This document shows, in pieces, positions 44,246 to 54,993 of a stretch of 64,000 bases of DNA (position 1 is the stretch's first letter; every line of letters begins with the position of its first letter). Source of the stretch: Mauremys mutica (taxonomy: Eukaryota > Chordata > Testudines > Geoemydidae); NCBI RefSeq assembly GCF_020497125.1, contig NC_059076.1:10097951-10161950 (forward strand). The letters are read 5' to 3'. Both the position numbers and the translations under genes were made by a program. The notes under the pieces are model-generated. The model saw only the letters and a program-made list of their open reading frames with translations, was not told where the DNA came from and ran no database searches.

Positions 44246-44351
44246 GCTGGAATTTTCAAAGACGCATAGGAGAGTTTAGTGTCCTGATCCTATCCAATTT
44301 CAATGGGATTTTGGCACCCAGTTCCTTAGATTCCTTTTGAAAATCCCAACC
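44246..44351. mobile_element. Short palindromic MITE (GGATTTTCAAA ends)
   Basis: GGAATTTTCAAAGACGCATA at the left pairs with CCTTTTGAAAATCCC at the right, and CCAATTTCAATGGGATTTTGG lies near the centre. It is almost only inverted ends and could fold back on itself. Confidence 0.5.
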
Positions 44352-44639
44352 ATGCTGTAGTAAACCCTGAGGTTTCTTTCAGAATCCCATCAGGTGCCTA
44401 ATGGCCCTTAGCATATATTGCCTACAGACGAGACTGACATTAGGCTCAGTCCTGAGCTTCTGCACCATCCTATGAGTAGCCCTAGAAACTTCAATGCCTG
44501 GGAAAGTCCCTTATGGGACATAATTCCTTCCCTGCTCCCACCTTGCTCCAGTGGGAGAGTAACTTGCTACTGGCCTGTAACCACAGCAAATTATGCCATC
44601 TCCATGGCATCTCAGCTGTGCTACTCAGTTGAGGAGAGG
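44352..44639. other. Unassigned sequence
   Basis: Nothing is recognised between the palindromic element and the Gypsy LTR region. Confidence 0.45.
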
Positions 44640-44708
44640 TGGGGCAGCAAAAGGGGTCTGCCCTCGCCCCCATCTGCCTGCTCCAGGTGTTTCATTCACA
44701 AAGAGTGA

Positions 44709-44868
44709 CAGGGCTGCCTGGGGGGGGGGCAAGTGGGGCAATTTGCCCCGGGCCCCACAGGGGCCCCCACGAGAATATAGTCTTCTATAATATTGCAACT
44801 TTTTTTTTATGGAAGGGGCCCCTAAAATTGCTTTGCCCCAGGCCCCCTGAATCCTCTGGGCGGCCCTG
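44709..44868. mobile_element. hAT-type MITE with perfect 8-bp duplication, inside the Gypsy LTR
   Basis: This 160-bp element has ends CAGGGCTGCC and GGCGGCCCTG and is flanked by AAGAGTGA at 44701-44708 and 44869-44876. Removing it restores the LTR sequence CACAAAGAGTGAAGCTGAAT. It is the same family as 34643-34894 in the opposite orientation, but carries an A/T-rich middle instead of the CGGCAGCA repeats. It needs a hAT transposase in trans. Confidence 0.92.
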
Positions 44869-45599
44869 AAGAGTGAAGCTGAATGCAGGTTAAGTTGAAC
44901 AAGTGAGACTTTATTAACCCCTGTGTGCTGCTCTGTCCATGTGGCTGAGTTTCTTCCTGCCTAACTCCCCACATTCCCTGTTTTCCTGGTGTCCTATCAA
45001 TGACAGTCCCTCCAGGAGACATAGGTCTCTGACTTCAGTTCCAGGGCTCATGATACATCTTCTGTATTTTACAAACATTTTAATATTAAAAGTAAAAACA
45101 AATTGATGCTCAGATCCCCATTCCATGTCCTTTTAGCCAGTGATTGCTAGCTGGAGTCTTGTCTTTACCACAGACTCAGCTATATAATCTTTGAGATAGT
45201 CAGCATGTTAGACTTGGAGATGGATATTAGGGAGACAGAGATAGGTCACTCTCAGTGTGTCCACCTGTTAAGGAGTACAAACTCTCTCCCTCTCTGGAGT
45301 TTCCTTCCCTCCTTCCTTGTGGAGTCAGTCTCCACACTGCTCTAGGTCTCTGTTCTGTGAGGATCTCCGTAGGCTATCTCTGGATGTTGTTGTGTTTGCT
45401 GGCTCATATGTGCTTGCTGTTCCTTTGGATTGCTTGGTCTTCTTGTGTAGTCACCTTGTAGGACCTGGGTGCCACTATGCCGCTTGTGATTCCATCAGTC
45501 CACTCCTTTTGGTGTCTCTCCAATGGCTGGATCCTCAGAGAAATGTCGGTCTCCAGAGCTGGTAGATCCTTTGCTTACCCATTGTACTCTAGTGCCCTG

Positions 45600-46144
45600 A
45601 TTGTTGGTAAGTTACATCTCCTCTTGGTGGCGTCTCCGCCCTTCTGGCTGCAACAGATCTTGCTTCACTGGCACTAGGGTTTTGGTCCTATGGCCCATCA
45701 GTGCTTGTGCTGGACTGTTTTGGTGTCCCTGTGATGGTCCCTCTTGGCCAAAAATGCTAACAAGGCATCTGAACCAGAAGAAACAGCCTTATGTAACAGT
45801 CACTTAGCTGTTTTCACAGCTGATTCCATCTTACCATTACTCTGTGGTTATCCTGGGGAGGAGGAGGAGTGATCAAAGTCCCAGTAGTATGCAAATTCCT
45901 TGAATTCTTCTGAGGCAAATTGGGATCTGTTGTCAGAGAATATTGTCCAGAATGCCACACATCACAAGGTCGGTCTTCTGTTTGCCAAACACTGACTTGC
46001 TTCTTGTATTAGGCAGGGAATCACCCACACAACGTTTTGAATAGGAATCCACTGGAATAAAATACATCCAATGTTTCCTATGGTCAGTTGTGCAGACCAT
46101 GTGGTAAGGCTCTTTCTCTTGGTTGTTATCACATGAAAGGCAGA
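45600..46144 (-). pseudogene. Gypsy integrase fragment
   Basis: On the minus strand, integrase-like sequence includes VFSDNRSQFASEEFKEFA and, about 15 residues on, PQSNGKMESAVKTAK. These correspond to the second catalytic Asp region and the catalytic Glu region of a D,D-35-E integrase. Integrase inserts the reverse-transcribed DNA into the chromosome. Stops are frequent. An LTR inserted at 46145 separates it from the upstream part. Confidence 0.7.
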
Positions 46145-46953
46145 TGTCATAAACAGATAGTTAAGGGTTAATGTCTCTTTTACCTGTAAAGGGTTAAGAA
46201 GCTCAGTAAACCTGGCTGACACCTGACCAGAGGACCAATAAGGGCACAAGATACTTTCAAATCTTGGTGGAGGGAAGTCTTTTGTTTGTGCTCTTTGTTT
46301 TGGGGGTTGTTTGCTCTTGGGCCTAAGAGGGACCAGACATCAATCCAGGCTCTCCAGATCTTTCTGAATCAGTCTCTCATGTTTCAAACTTGTAAGTAAT
46401 AGCCAGGCAAGGCATGTTAGTCTTATTTTTGTTTTCTCAACTTGTAAATGTTCCTTTTTGCTGAGAGGATTTTACCTCTGTTTGCTGTAACTTTGAACCT
46501 AAGGCTAGAGGGGGTTCCTCTGGGCTATATAAATCTGATTACCCTGTAAAGTATTTTCCATCCTGATTTTACAGAGATAATTTTTACCTTTCTTTCTTTA
46601 ATTAAAAGCTTTCTTTTTAAGAACCTGATTGATTTTTTTCCTTGTGTTAAAATCCAAGGGGATTGGATCCGGACTCACCAGGAATTGGTGGGGGAAGGGA
46701 GGGGGGATGGTTAAATTCTCCTTGTGTTAAGATCCAAGGGGTTGGATCGGTGTTCACCAGGAACTTGGTGAAAAAGCCTCTCAAGGCTGCCCCGGGAGAG
46801 GAAGGTTTTGGGGGGACAGAAAGTGATCCAGACACTGAAATTTTTGGATGATGGCAGTGTTACCAGATCTAAGCTAGTAATTAAGCTTAGAAGTGTCCAT
46901 GCAGGTCCCCACGTCTGTACCCTAAAGTTCAGACTGGGGGAGGAACCTTGACA
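46145..46953 (+). mobile_element. Solo LTR of retroviral type, inserted in the Gypsy element
   Basis: The 809-bp sequence starts TGTCATAAAC and ends ACCTTGACA, flanked by GCAGA (46140-46144) and GCAGG (46954-46958), a 5-bp duplication with one mismatch. It has CCAAT (near 46229), a TATA box (GCTATATAAATC near 46522) and an ATTAAA signal (near 46600). A direct internal repeat, CTTGTGTTAAAATCCAAGGG and CTTGTGTTAAGATCCAAGGG, occurs about 83 bp apart (from 46641 and 46722), each followed by a TTGGATC...CACCAGGAA block. No coding sequence remains. Confidence 0.82.
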
Positions 46954-47209
46954 GCAGGTGTCAAACCCTTATATCAAGGAGCAGAACTGTGTATTCATTC
47001 TCAACAGGGAAACGTGCTCTCAGGTTTTTCTAAGTGGAATGCCAGTGGCCACATGTGAGACCTGGATTGCTAGCATGACAACTTTATAAAATGAGGCAGG
47101 GGTAACAGCTCGGTTCCTGAAATATGATTGCATCCTGCACACTCAGCTCATCTTTCATTTGAAAATTATAGTGGTTCTGCTACTGGTACGTGGCTTTTGT
47201 CTTCTGGCA

Positions 47210-48520
47210 ACCCTGTTATATTGCTCTATGAACTGACTGTAGTTGGATGACCTTTTCCGTAGCCTCTTTGATTTTCATCAGTGTCACTGTTGAAACGGCG
47301 AGATAACCTGCTGCATTCAGTGTCCTGATCCCCTTCCCCCAGCTTGCTGATGCTGGGTATATATGCTGTGTTCAGGGTGTCAGCTAACACCAGGAATCAT
47401 CCCGGACAAGATCTAATCTAATCTAAGTGCCGCAATCTCTTTGGAGCACTAAGAAGGGGCTGTTGTCTGATCACGCTATCACTGGGTGACTATAGGTGCA
47501 CTTGTGAACTCACTCCACTCCAAACACCACAGCCAGAAGCTCTGTCTATTTGGGCATACCCCTGTCAGATCTCTGACAGGGCTTTGCTGGCAGAAGTGAC
47601 CAGCTGCTCCTGCCAAAGAGTTACAGCCAATCCTTTCTCTGATGCATCGCTCTGGAGTGTCTGTGGCTAACCTGACTTGCAGTACTTCAGGACAGGAGCA
47701 TCTGTTATCACTTGTTTCAGAATGTCAAATGCTTAGTTTTGGGAACATTCCCAGTCCCCCTCAACATCCTGCGTTGTGAGCTGACGTATAGGTTCTGCTA
47801 CTGCAGTCAGGTGTGGAGAGAACTTTAACAGAAAATGTATCCATTCCCATGAAGCTCTGTACCCCTTTCACACCCATTGCAGCTGGCATGTATCTGACTG
47901 CCCTGATCTTGTTGGGATCTGCTTTCAGTCCCTCTGCTGTGAATAGAAGTCCAATGTATGTCACCTGTTTGAGTTGCATTTTTTCTGGATTAAGTTTTAT
48001 GTTCTTGTACCTGCATTGCTGTAGAAAAGCTTGAAATTCTCTGTCATGGTCTCATTCCATGTCATCATTTCCCCCTTGACTTACAATGAGGATATCATCT
48101 GCAATTTTTTTTAATCTCCAAGCAGTCCTTCCAGTGCTTGGGTGAGTTTTCTCTGGAACACCTCCAGTACTGGGCTTATGCCCATTGGCACGCACAGCCC
48201 TCTGCAGGGACCAAATGGTGTTGCAGAGGTTGTCAACATGCTGAACTCTTTATCCAGCTTCATCTGCTCAAACCTGTTTCTTTCATCAAACTGTAAAGAT
48301 TCTGGTTTGGGAAAGTTTTGGCAAGATGTCATCAGTTGTGGGCAGCAAAGAGAGGCATCTTTTCAATGCCTGACTCAGTGGCTTTAGGTCTGTGTCTATG
48401 CATAATTTCCCTGATGGTATCTTTGCCACCACCGTGCTCCCTACACATGCTATCCCTGCCTCTATAGGTGCATAAGACCCTGGCTCTGCAGACTTTTGAG
48501 CTCTTTGCATACAAGGTCAC
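47210..48520 (-). pseudogene. Gypsy reverse transcriptase (with RNase H-side sequence)
   Basis: Minus-strand RT motifs in order: GSTVVAKIPSGKLCID (near 48430), LPTTDDILPKLSQTRIFTV (ending near 48290), LTTSATPFGPCRGLCVPMGI (near 48230), ISPVLEVFQRKL, then the catalytic box ADDILIV (48102-48082), and after it NPEKMQLKQVTYIGLL with GLKADPNKIRAVRYMPA (near 47950-47890). The catalytic Asp pair is intact. Frameshifts and stops occur near 48285, 48110 and 47830. Towards 47210 the sequence is too decayed to read reliably. Confidence 0.82.
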
Positions 48521-48923
48521 GTTGTGCCACTGGACTTTTCCTTTGTGGTGAGTACACAGGTTTTACTATGAGGTCTACTTCCAGCTGCAGCTTTCTCCTT
48601 CAGGGTCCCTATCCCTTTGAAAACATCCCAATGTGCTTGTAGAATTGTCTCCACTGTCCTCTGGAGTCTCCCCTTTGGTTGCTTGCATTGCAGTTATGAA
48701 ATTCTTCCACTCTGCCCTGATCAGTACCATGGCTTGCGTAGCTGCATTCCCCATGGTTGTAGTCCCCTTGCACGGTTGTAGTCCTTAGCATCCACCACCA
48801 CGGTTGGTGCCATCTATTGTTTTCAAGGTTAATTACTATGAAGTCACATTTTACTATAGGCTGCACTGTACAAATCATTGTACGTTATTTGATTGCACCT
48901 GTTCATTGTCATGGATCTGTTCG

Positions 48924-51618
48924 CAGGGCTGGCCTTACCATGAGGCGAACTGAGGCAGCCGCCTCAGGTGCCAGACTGTGGGGGGCACCACTAGGACCCA
49001 AAATGTTGAAAAATGTGTCTGGTGCTGGTACATATGTATTCTCTCTGATCGAGATGCACAGAGATGGTGGAGTGCTGTGCACAAGAGACATAACAGGCAG
49101 GCAGGAGAAAAGGGGAGAGGGAATAACAGAAAGCAGCAGGAGCTGCAGGGAGAGAGAGGAAGAGGAGCCTCTTATGTATCTCTCTAGCACGCCCAGGAGC
49201 CTGGATTGATTCACACCAGCTTCTCAGGGAGCTTCCTGTTTCCTGCTGCTTCCCTGAATCCACTTAAGGAGAATAGTCAGTCAACTGAAGTAGTAGGAAC
49301 CAATTAGGCCCTTAAGATGCTGATATCTTCCCTCACTCAGGCCCTGCTACCAGCCTGCTTATTTGTCCCCTTCAATTGAGTGTTGAGAGCCACTATATCT
49401 GGCACAGAACAGCAGTCATGAGTGAAAGAAGAAACACCCCTCTGGGGCAGCATTCAGAAAAAGAAAGAAACCAAAGGAAGCTTTTCTATCTAAGCAGGAA
49501 GGAGCTCTCCTGGGATACATAGACACAAATGTTCATGGTGAGCCTTCTGGCCCCAGTGAGGATGTGAGTGGTGAGGAGATGTCTGTTCTTCCAGTTAGTC
49601 AGAGTGCAGGTGACCTGCCAGCTACTGCAGCATCCATATCTCCATCTCAAATGGATGTAACCATGCACATTCCTGAAGAAAAGTGTAGATCAGAGAAGAG
49701 TGTGGTGGAGGCACAAGAAACAGCTGCTGATGAATTTAGTTCCTTAAGTCTAGATGATCCAGGACTGTGGACCCACTTGAGCAGTAGCCTGAGGGACTTC
49801 CTTGTACTGCATGGGCCACAGCAAGTGAAAAACTTCATGTTCCCCAAAGACAATAAAAATAGAAGTTTCCATCCAACACATTACTGGCATGAAATCCCCA
49901 ATGGTGACAAAGTGGAGAGGCCATGGCTTATGTACTCAAAAAACCCAGAATGCTGCACACTGTTTTTGTTGCAAACTCTTCCAGTCTAATGTTCCAGACA
50001 CATTGGGTTATCCAGGAACTAAGTACTGGAAAAATCTGGCTAGAAATCTGGCATGCCATGAGAAGGCAGCAAATCACCAGACAGCATTCCATAGGTGGAA
50101 AGAGCTTGAGATGAGACTAAGGTTAAAGGCCACCATAGATGATCAGCATCAAGAGAAGATTGCTTCAGAGTCTCTTTACTGGCAAAATGTTCTGAAAAGA
50201 CTCATTGCCATTGTGAGAATGCTTGCTACCCAAAACCTAGCACTGCGTGGCACTTCAGATCAGCTGTATGAGCCAAACAATGGAAACTTCCTTAGAATTG
50301 TGGAGCTGATGGCTGAGTTTGATGCTGTACTCCAGGAGCATCTATGAAGAGTCACCACCCAAGAAATGTACACACACCACTACCTTGAAAAAACAATTCA
50401 AAATGAGATCATACAGTTACTGGAAACAAAAGTCAAACAGAAGATTGTGGCAGATCTGAAGTCAGCAAGATATTACTCTGTTATTCTGGACTGCAGTGTT
50501 GTGGCATGACATACTGTTTGAAATAAATGTTGTAAGCAAGAGACTCTAAGGTGTTGACCTTGATATATCTGGAGCAATGGAACAACTGGACAAAGCAAAG
50601 TCATACCTACAGTCTTGCCAATCAGATGAGGGATTTAAAAACGTTCTGAACAGTGCACAGAAGTTGGAAGAGGAACTTCACACTGAAGCTATTTTCCCAC
50701 CCATTCAAGAATACAAGAGTCAAAGAAGAAGAAGACATTTTGATTATGAGGCACGGGATAATCCCATAAGAGACTCCAAACAACAATTCAAGGTTGAATT
50801 ATTTAACCAGGTGCTAGATCGTGCGATACAGTCAGTTGAAGAACGTTTCATGCAGCTCAAGGAACACAGCAGTGTATTTGGGATGTTATATCATATTCCA
50901 AAACTCATCACTATACCTGAAGAAGACCTACACCAGCAATGCAGGGCACTAGAGACAGTGTTGACACATGATGACATGAGCAATATTGATGCGAGTGATT
51001 TAAGTGATGAACTGAAAGCCCTTTCAAGATACGTTTCAGCAGGATCAACTCCAAAGGCTGTTCTGGAATATATGTGTGCAAATAAGATAACCACCCTCTT
51101 TCCAAATGCTTTTGTTGCTCTGCACATACTTCTAACACTTCCTGTAACAGTTGCAGTGGAGAGCGCAGCTTCTTCAAGTTGAAGTTAATGAAAACACATC
51201 TACACTCCACAATGACACAGGAGAGGCTGGTCGGCCTTGCAACCATCTCAATAGAGCATGAGCTGGCCCAGACTGTGTACCATCAGGAAGCAGTTCAAAT
51301 CTTTGCAACCAAGAAGGCACGGAAAGCACCACTTTGATTATTCAAACACATAAAAATACCAGTGATTACTATGCAGACAAGAAAAGTTACATTTGCTGTT
51401 CAGGCTTTTGAAAGTTAAGTGTGACTTAAAAATTTTGAACAAGGCATTTTAAGTTGTTAGTTCTCCTTTATTGGGTAGGTAGCAAAGCAGTACCATGAGA
51501 GGAGTAGAAGAGGAAAAAGGCAGAATTGAGACCTTTCAAAGTTTTGGCCCAAGTGAGTGGGCATGGGGGCATCATTTGAGCTCCTGTCTCAGGTGCTAAA
51601 ATTTGTGGTCTGGCCCTG
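48924..51618 (+). mobile_element. hAT DNA transposon, internally deleted, inserted in the Gypsy element
   Basis: This 2,695-bp element has ends CAGGGCTGGCCTTACCA and GTGGTCTGGCCCTG, with short imperfect inverted repeats (CAGGGCYRG). The flanks TCTGTTCG (48916-48923) and CCTGTTCA (51619-51626) match at 6 of 8 positions, as an aged hAT duplication would. It carries parts of a transposase gene on the plus strand. hAT elements move by cut and paste. Confidence 0.88.
49564..51337 (+). pseudogene. hAT transposase, ZMYM1-like type, catalytic core deleted
   Basis: The N-terminal part (49564-49989) is acidic and ends in a TTF-type zinc-finger region. After a frameshift at an A run near 49938 the finger continues as HCFCCKLFQSNVPDTLGYPG and WKNLARNLACHEKAANHQ. 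The frame goes on past a stop (50345-50347) to SARYYSVILDCSV near 50500. There, at the point where the first catalytic Asp block begins, several hundred residues are missing and unrelated-frame sequence follows. The C-terminal part (50577-51182, then in another frame to about 51337) contains the hAT dimerisation motif ALHILLTLPVTVA and, after a 1-base loss near 51158, GERSFFKLKLMKTHLHS. The protein would lack the active site, though DNA-binding and dimerisation regions remain recognisable. The family assignment is by motif memory. Confidence 0.82.
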
Positions 51619-51626
51619 CCTGTTCA

Positions 51627-52540
51627 AGTCCAATTCACTCTGAGGAATCGCATTGCAAGAGACCCTGCTATCTAGCTGAAATCACACAGGGTGTTTCCCT
51701 ATTAACAATGTTGCATACCCAGAGGCTGGTATTGTCCCTTGTTGCATTCCTGTGCTGATAGCCCGAAACTGATATGCTCTTGGAGTCAAGATGGCATCAC
51801 CACTATCTGATTTGCCCTCCCCCTCTTGTACAGATCTGACTCTCTTTGGGACGTTTCTCTGCTCTTGCACACACTGCTGAAATGTTTCACCTGGCCACAT
51901 TCCTTGCAACGCTGTCCTAGTGTGAAGCAGTTCTCCTTTACCCGCTCAGCCTGTATCCCACAGTCAATGCATATGGAACCCAGCCACCTGTTCTTCTTTG
52001 CTGTTGTCCCACTTCACGTATTTGTGTGGTGCCTCCTAGGAGTCTCATCCTTTCTCTTGAGGCTTCTACTGCACACCCCGTGTCTAAGCATCGGTCTGAT
52101 GTGAGATCAACTTCCCAGAGCAGCTGCTTCTGCGGGGGGTGATCCTAAGTGACACAGGCCTATATTAGGGAGTCTGTGAAGTCCTAAAAAATGCATGTAG
52201 CAGCCACTGTGCATAAGGCAATGATTCAGAGGTCAATCCCCTTCCCCTTCAGATTGGTCTATACTGAAAAACCTGTGTCACGCCACAATTTTGTTTTGCC
52301 TGGAGGAGCACTAGATCTCCCTGGCTCCTAGGCCTGTTGTGAGGGTTGGGGTAGGTGTGAGCTTCAGCGTGCTGCAGGCCTCTCTGGCTTGTTTCCCAAT
52401 CAGTTTTACTTTCCTCCTGTGGTTGTCCTCTGGTGTGGGAAGATCTGTGTGTAGCTCGAGCACCTTCTTCCATCAGGTTCATCACTGGACTAGGTTTATG
52501 TCTGCAAAGTGCTCCAGGGGACTTCAGACAGAGTTCCATG
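51627..52540 (-). pseudogene. Gypsy gag fragment with CCHC zinc knuckle
   Basis: On the minus strand, a C-x2-C-x4-H-x4-C knuckle reads CKECGQVKHFSSVC (51908-51867), the nucleic-acid-binding motif of gag proteins. Upstream (52539-52249) is a Gln/Arg/His-rich open part with no clear capsid motif. The sequence has stops and frameshifts. Confidence 0.7.
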
Positions 52541-52672
52541 CCTCACGCTGCCAGCTGCTGCACTTCGGAGAACTCACCGCTCAGATGCTGCCACCATGTT
52601 AGATTTGTAAAATGTGAGGCTGAGTGCAGATTAAGCTGAAAAAGTGAAACTTTCTTAAACCCTCTAGGGTAA

Positions 52673-54035
52673 TGGTTTCTGTTGGATGGAAATAAGGGAA
52701 AACACATGAAAGAGAAGGGGAAATCCTTTATTTTAAGGGATATTTTTGAGAAACACCATTTTCCTTTGCATTTGCATTTTTCTCTCAAGTGTACATTTCT
52801 ACTGCCTTCAAATATATAATGCAATTATGAACTTCAATTTAAAGTTTAAAATGGTACTTATCAGTTTAGGAGTAGCTATTGCAAGCAGCCGGAGAGTTTG
52901 CTTTTTGCCTGAAGGTCTCTAACTTGAGTCAATTCTTGGGGCATAGTTGGCAGACATCTGTGTTGGGCTGAGAATACCATAAAAGGGGATTACCTGCATG
53001 CCATTTGACCATCTCTGTTCTAGGACTGATATATATAGTGTAAATAAAACTAATTACATGAAGCAAATCCCCAGACTCCACATTATGGTTTTCTCCTCTA
53101 AAGTGAAACTGACCTGTAAGGTCCCAAAATGTGCTACTTGTTAACAGATGGGTTACAAGACCGTACGTGTTCCATATAGAAGAGGAGTAATGTGGTTTAA
53201 TTAACAGAGAGAAAAATATTAACATTTGCAATCCCCAAGTGGTTGATATTTTATTTTGCAGCATCAATGTTGCATTAGCACTTAGGTCTTGTATTTAATA
53301 CATTATAAATAACATCACATAAGGAGAAACAGGAATTAAATGATTGGTTTGCATTTTCCAGGTGGTATGCAAAGTAAGAGAAATCTATTAAAAATATCAC
53401 AGGATACCACTTCTCTCCTGAACAACAGTCAGAAGGAACAGCTGTGTGTTTTTTTTCTGCCTTAGTTTGGAAATCATTTCAACAAACTCAGATTGGCTGC
53501 ATTTTCCAAGACTCTGCTAGTTGGCTCGTTTGTAAAAGCCATTCTTTTGGTGTTCACACATCTGTCAAAGCTCAGATAAATCCCTCCCTAGAGGAAGCAG
53601 ATGTTATGAAGTTATAATTTAGATGTTTGTTTTCCCTTTTAGAAGGATTCTGGACCGCAATCATTGTGTCTGTTAAGCATCATTAACTAATGCAAATTGT
53701 TGATGAATCTGTGGATTAGTTTGAAACTGGTTTTAATAACAACCCTTTACCTCAAGAATTAAATCTAGAAACACAATAATGTATTGCACACATGCATATA
53801 TATCACATAAATATAGGAACACACGCAGGACAGGAATGCCGACTGAATTAAAATGTTATAAATATACACGGGGTGTCAGTAACAGTGAAAACTGCCCAGG
53901 ATTTAGGGATTCCGTCAGCTGAATTAGATCTGTAAGAGATTTACAAAGGAAAGGGACATTTCCTGTTGTTGCAATCTGGTATTACATTTAGTGGTTACAA
54001 TCTCTTATGGGATTTTGAGTATGGGTAAAGCTCGA
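52673..54035. other. Unassigned sequence
   Basis: No gene or repeat is recognised. The stretch 53430-53760 is of moderate complexity and free of repeat signatures, so it is a candidate for conserved non-coding DNA (not testable here). Confidence 0.45.
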
Positions 54036-54334
54036 GGGCTAGTTTACGTTCACATTCTTTGCTGATACAGCTGTACCAGTATAACTATACTGGCTGAGGC
54101 CCCTAGTGTAGACACAACATATGCAGAGAGAGAGAGAGAGTTCTTTTGCCAGCATTGTATCACCACCACCCCCAAACAGTATTAGCTACGCTGACGGAAG
54201 TATGTTGTCAGCATAGGGGTTTTGCCAGCACAGCTATGTTGGCTGGGGGTAGGGTTTTTTTGTTTGTTTGTTTGTTTTCACATGCCTGACTGACATAACT
54301 ATGCTGGCAAAACATTTCAGTGTAGACCTGGCCC
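54036..54334. mobile_element. Terminal-inverted-repeat MITE (GGCTAGTTTAC.../...GTAGACCTGGCCC)
   Basis: The left end GGGCTAGTTTACGTTCACAT mirrors CAGTGTAGACCTGGCCC, and the next blocks pair as TTTGCTGATACAGCTG against ATGCTGGCAAAAC. A GA tract at 54126-54140 and a GTTT tetranucleotide tract near 54260-54277 lie inside. A degenerate relative is at 34055-34275. No transposase is present. Confidence 0.65.
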
Positions 54335-54487
54335 TACCTGGCTGTCCAGGGGCTTGATCATACACTCACTGTAGTCAATGGCAAAACTCCCATTGATTTC
54401 CATGTTGCAGCTTAGGACCTAATGAGCCTGGTGTCATTGTTGCGTTTACAGTGTGAACGGTCATACTGCGGTTTTCTCATGCTTTCC

Positions 54488-54946
54488 TGTCTGGCGGAGC
54501 ATCAGGGGCCAGACCAGCTAGGACTAGCTGCTGGCCTGTTCCCTGACTAACTACACTGCTAGGCAACCATGAGCCCAGCTGTGTTGCCTTGGACTGATGG
54601 AGTGGCCACTGATCTTATGTTGCTGGTTTAGCAGCTCTGTTTATAAGCCTGGCCCCCACAGCAGATCAGCAGCTGCTGAATGCTGACCCTGCCTTCTGCT
54701 GTGCTTGCTCTTGTTCCAGTCCTGGCTCCTGCTTGGTCCAGCCCCTGTTCTCCTCTGGCTTCGATCCCCATCTCCGCCCTCAGCTTACGACCTGGCTTAC
54801 TCTGGCTCTAGTATTTGGCTTCTGTCCCTCCACTACCGACCCTCAACTCATTTTCTGGACTTTGCCCACCCTGGACCAAGTTCTAACCAGCAGGCTGAAC
54901 TCTCTCCTTCACCACTAGGCCTGAGCACATCTGGCCCCATCATCGA
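54488..54946 (+). repeat. 5' LTR of the plus-strand Gypsy element
   Basis: It starts TGTCTGGCGG, has a TATA-like TTTATAAGCC near 54638, a C/T-rich stretch of CTGGCTC-type words, and ends near CATCGACA. The ends were placed from the TG/CA rule and the partial match to the 3' remnant, so they are approximate. Confidence 0.55.
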
Positions 54947-54993
54947 CAGTTTGAGCAGCCCAAATACAAAGGCTGGTGGCCCACCTCACTAGC

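Larger units (their letters stand above)
44640..52672 (-). mobile_element. Ty3/Gypsy LTR retrotransposon, decayed, carrying three later insertions
   Basis: In minus orientation the gag-like zinc knuckle lies near 51.9 kb, the RT at 48.5-47.8 kb and the integrase at 46.1-45.6 kb, so the order gag-RT-integrase is that of Ty3/Gypsy. LTR-like sequence recurs at both sides: GAGGCTGAGTGCAGATTAAG at 52617 and GAAGCTGAATGCAGGTTAAG at 44874, each followed by an AAGTGA(A/G)ACTTT...TTAA block. The 5'-side LTR (high coordinates) keeps only about 55 bp. Inserted later were a hAT MITE (44709-44868), a solo LTR (46145-46953) and a hAT transposon (48924-51618). Outer edges are approximate. Confidence 0.75.

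Noticed and set aside
54705..54992. A 95-codon open frame rich in Ser/Pro/Leu
   Set aside because: It lies largely in the pyrimidine-rich 5' LTR of the Gypsy element and has no domain; the gag start is the ATG at 54994.
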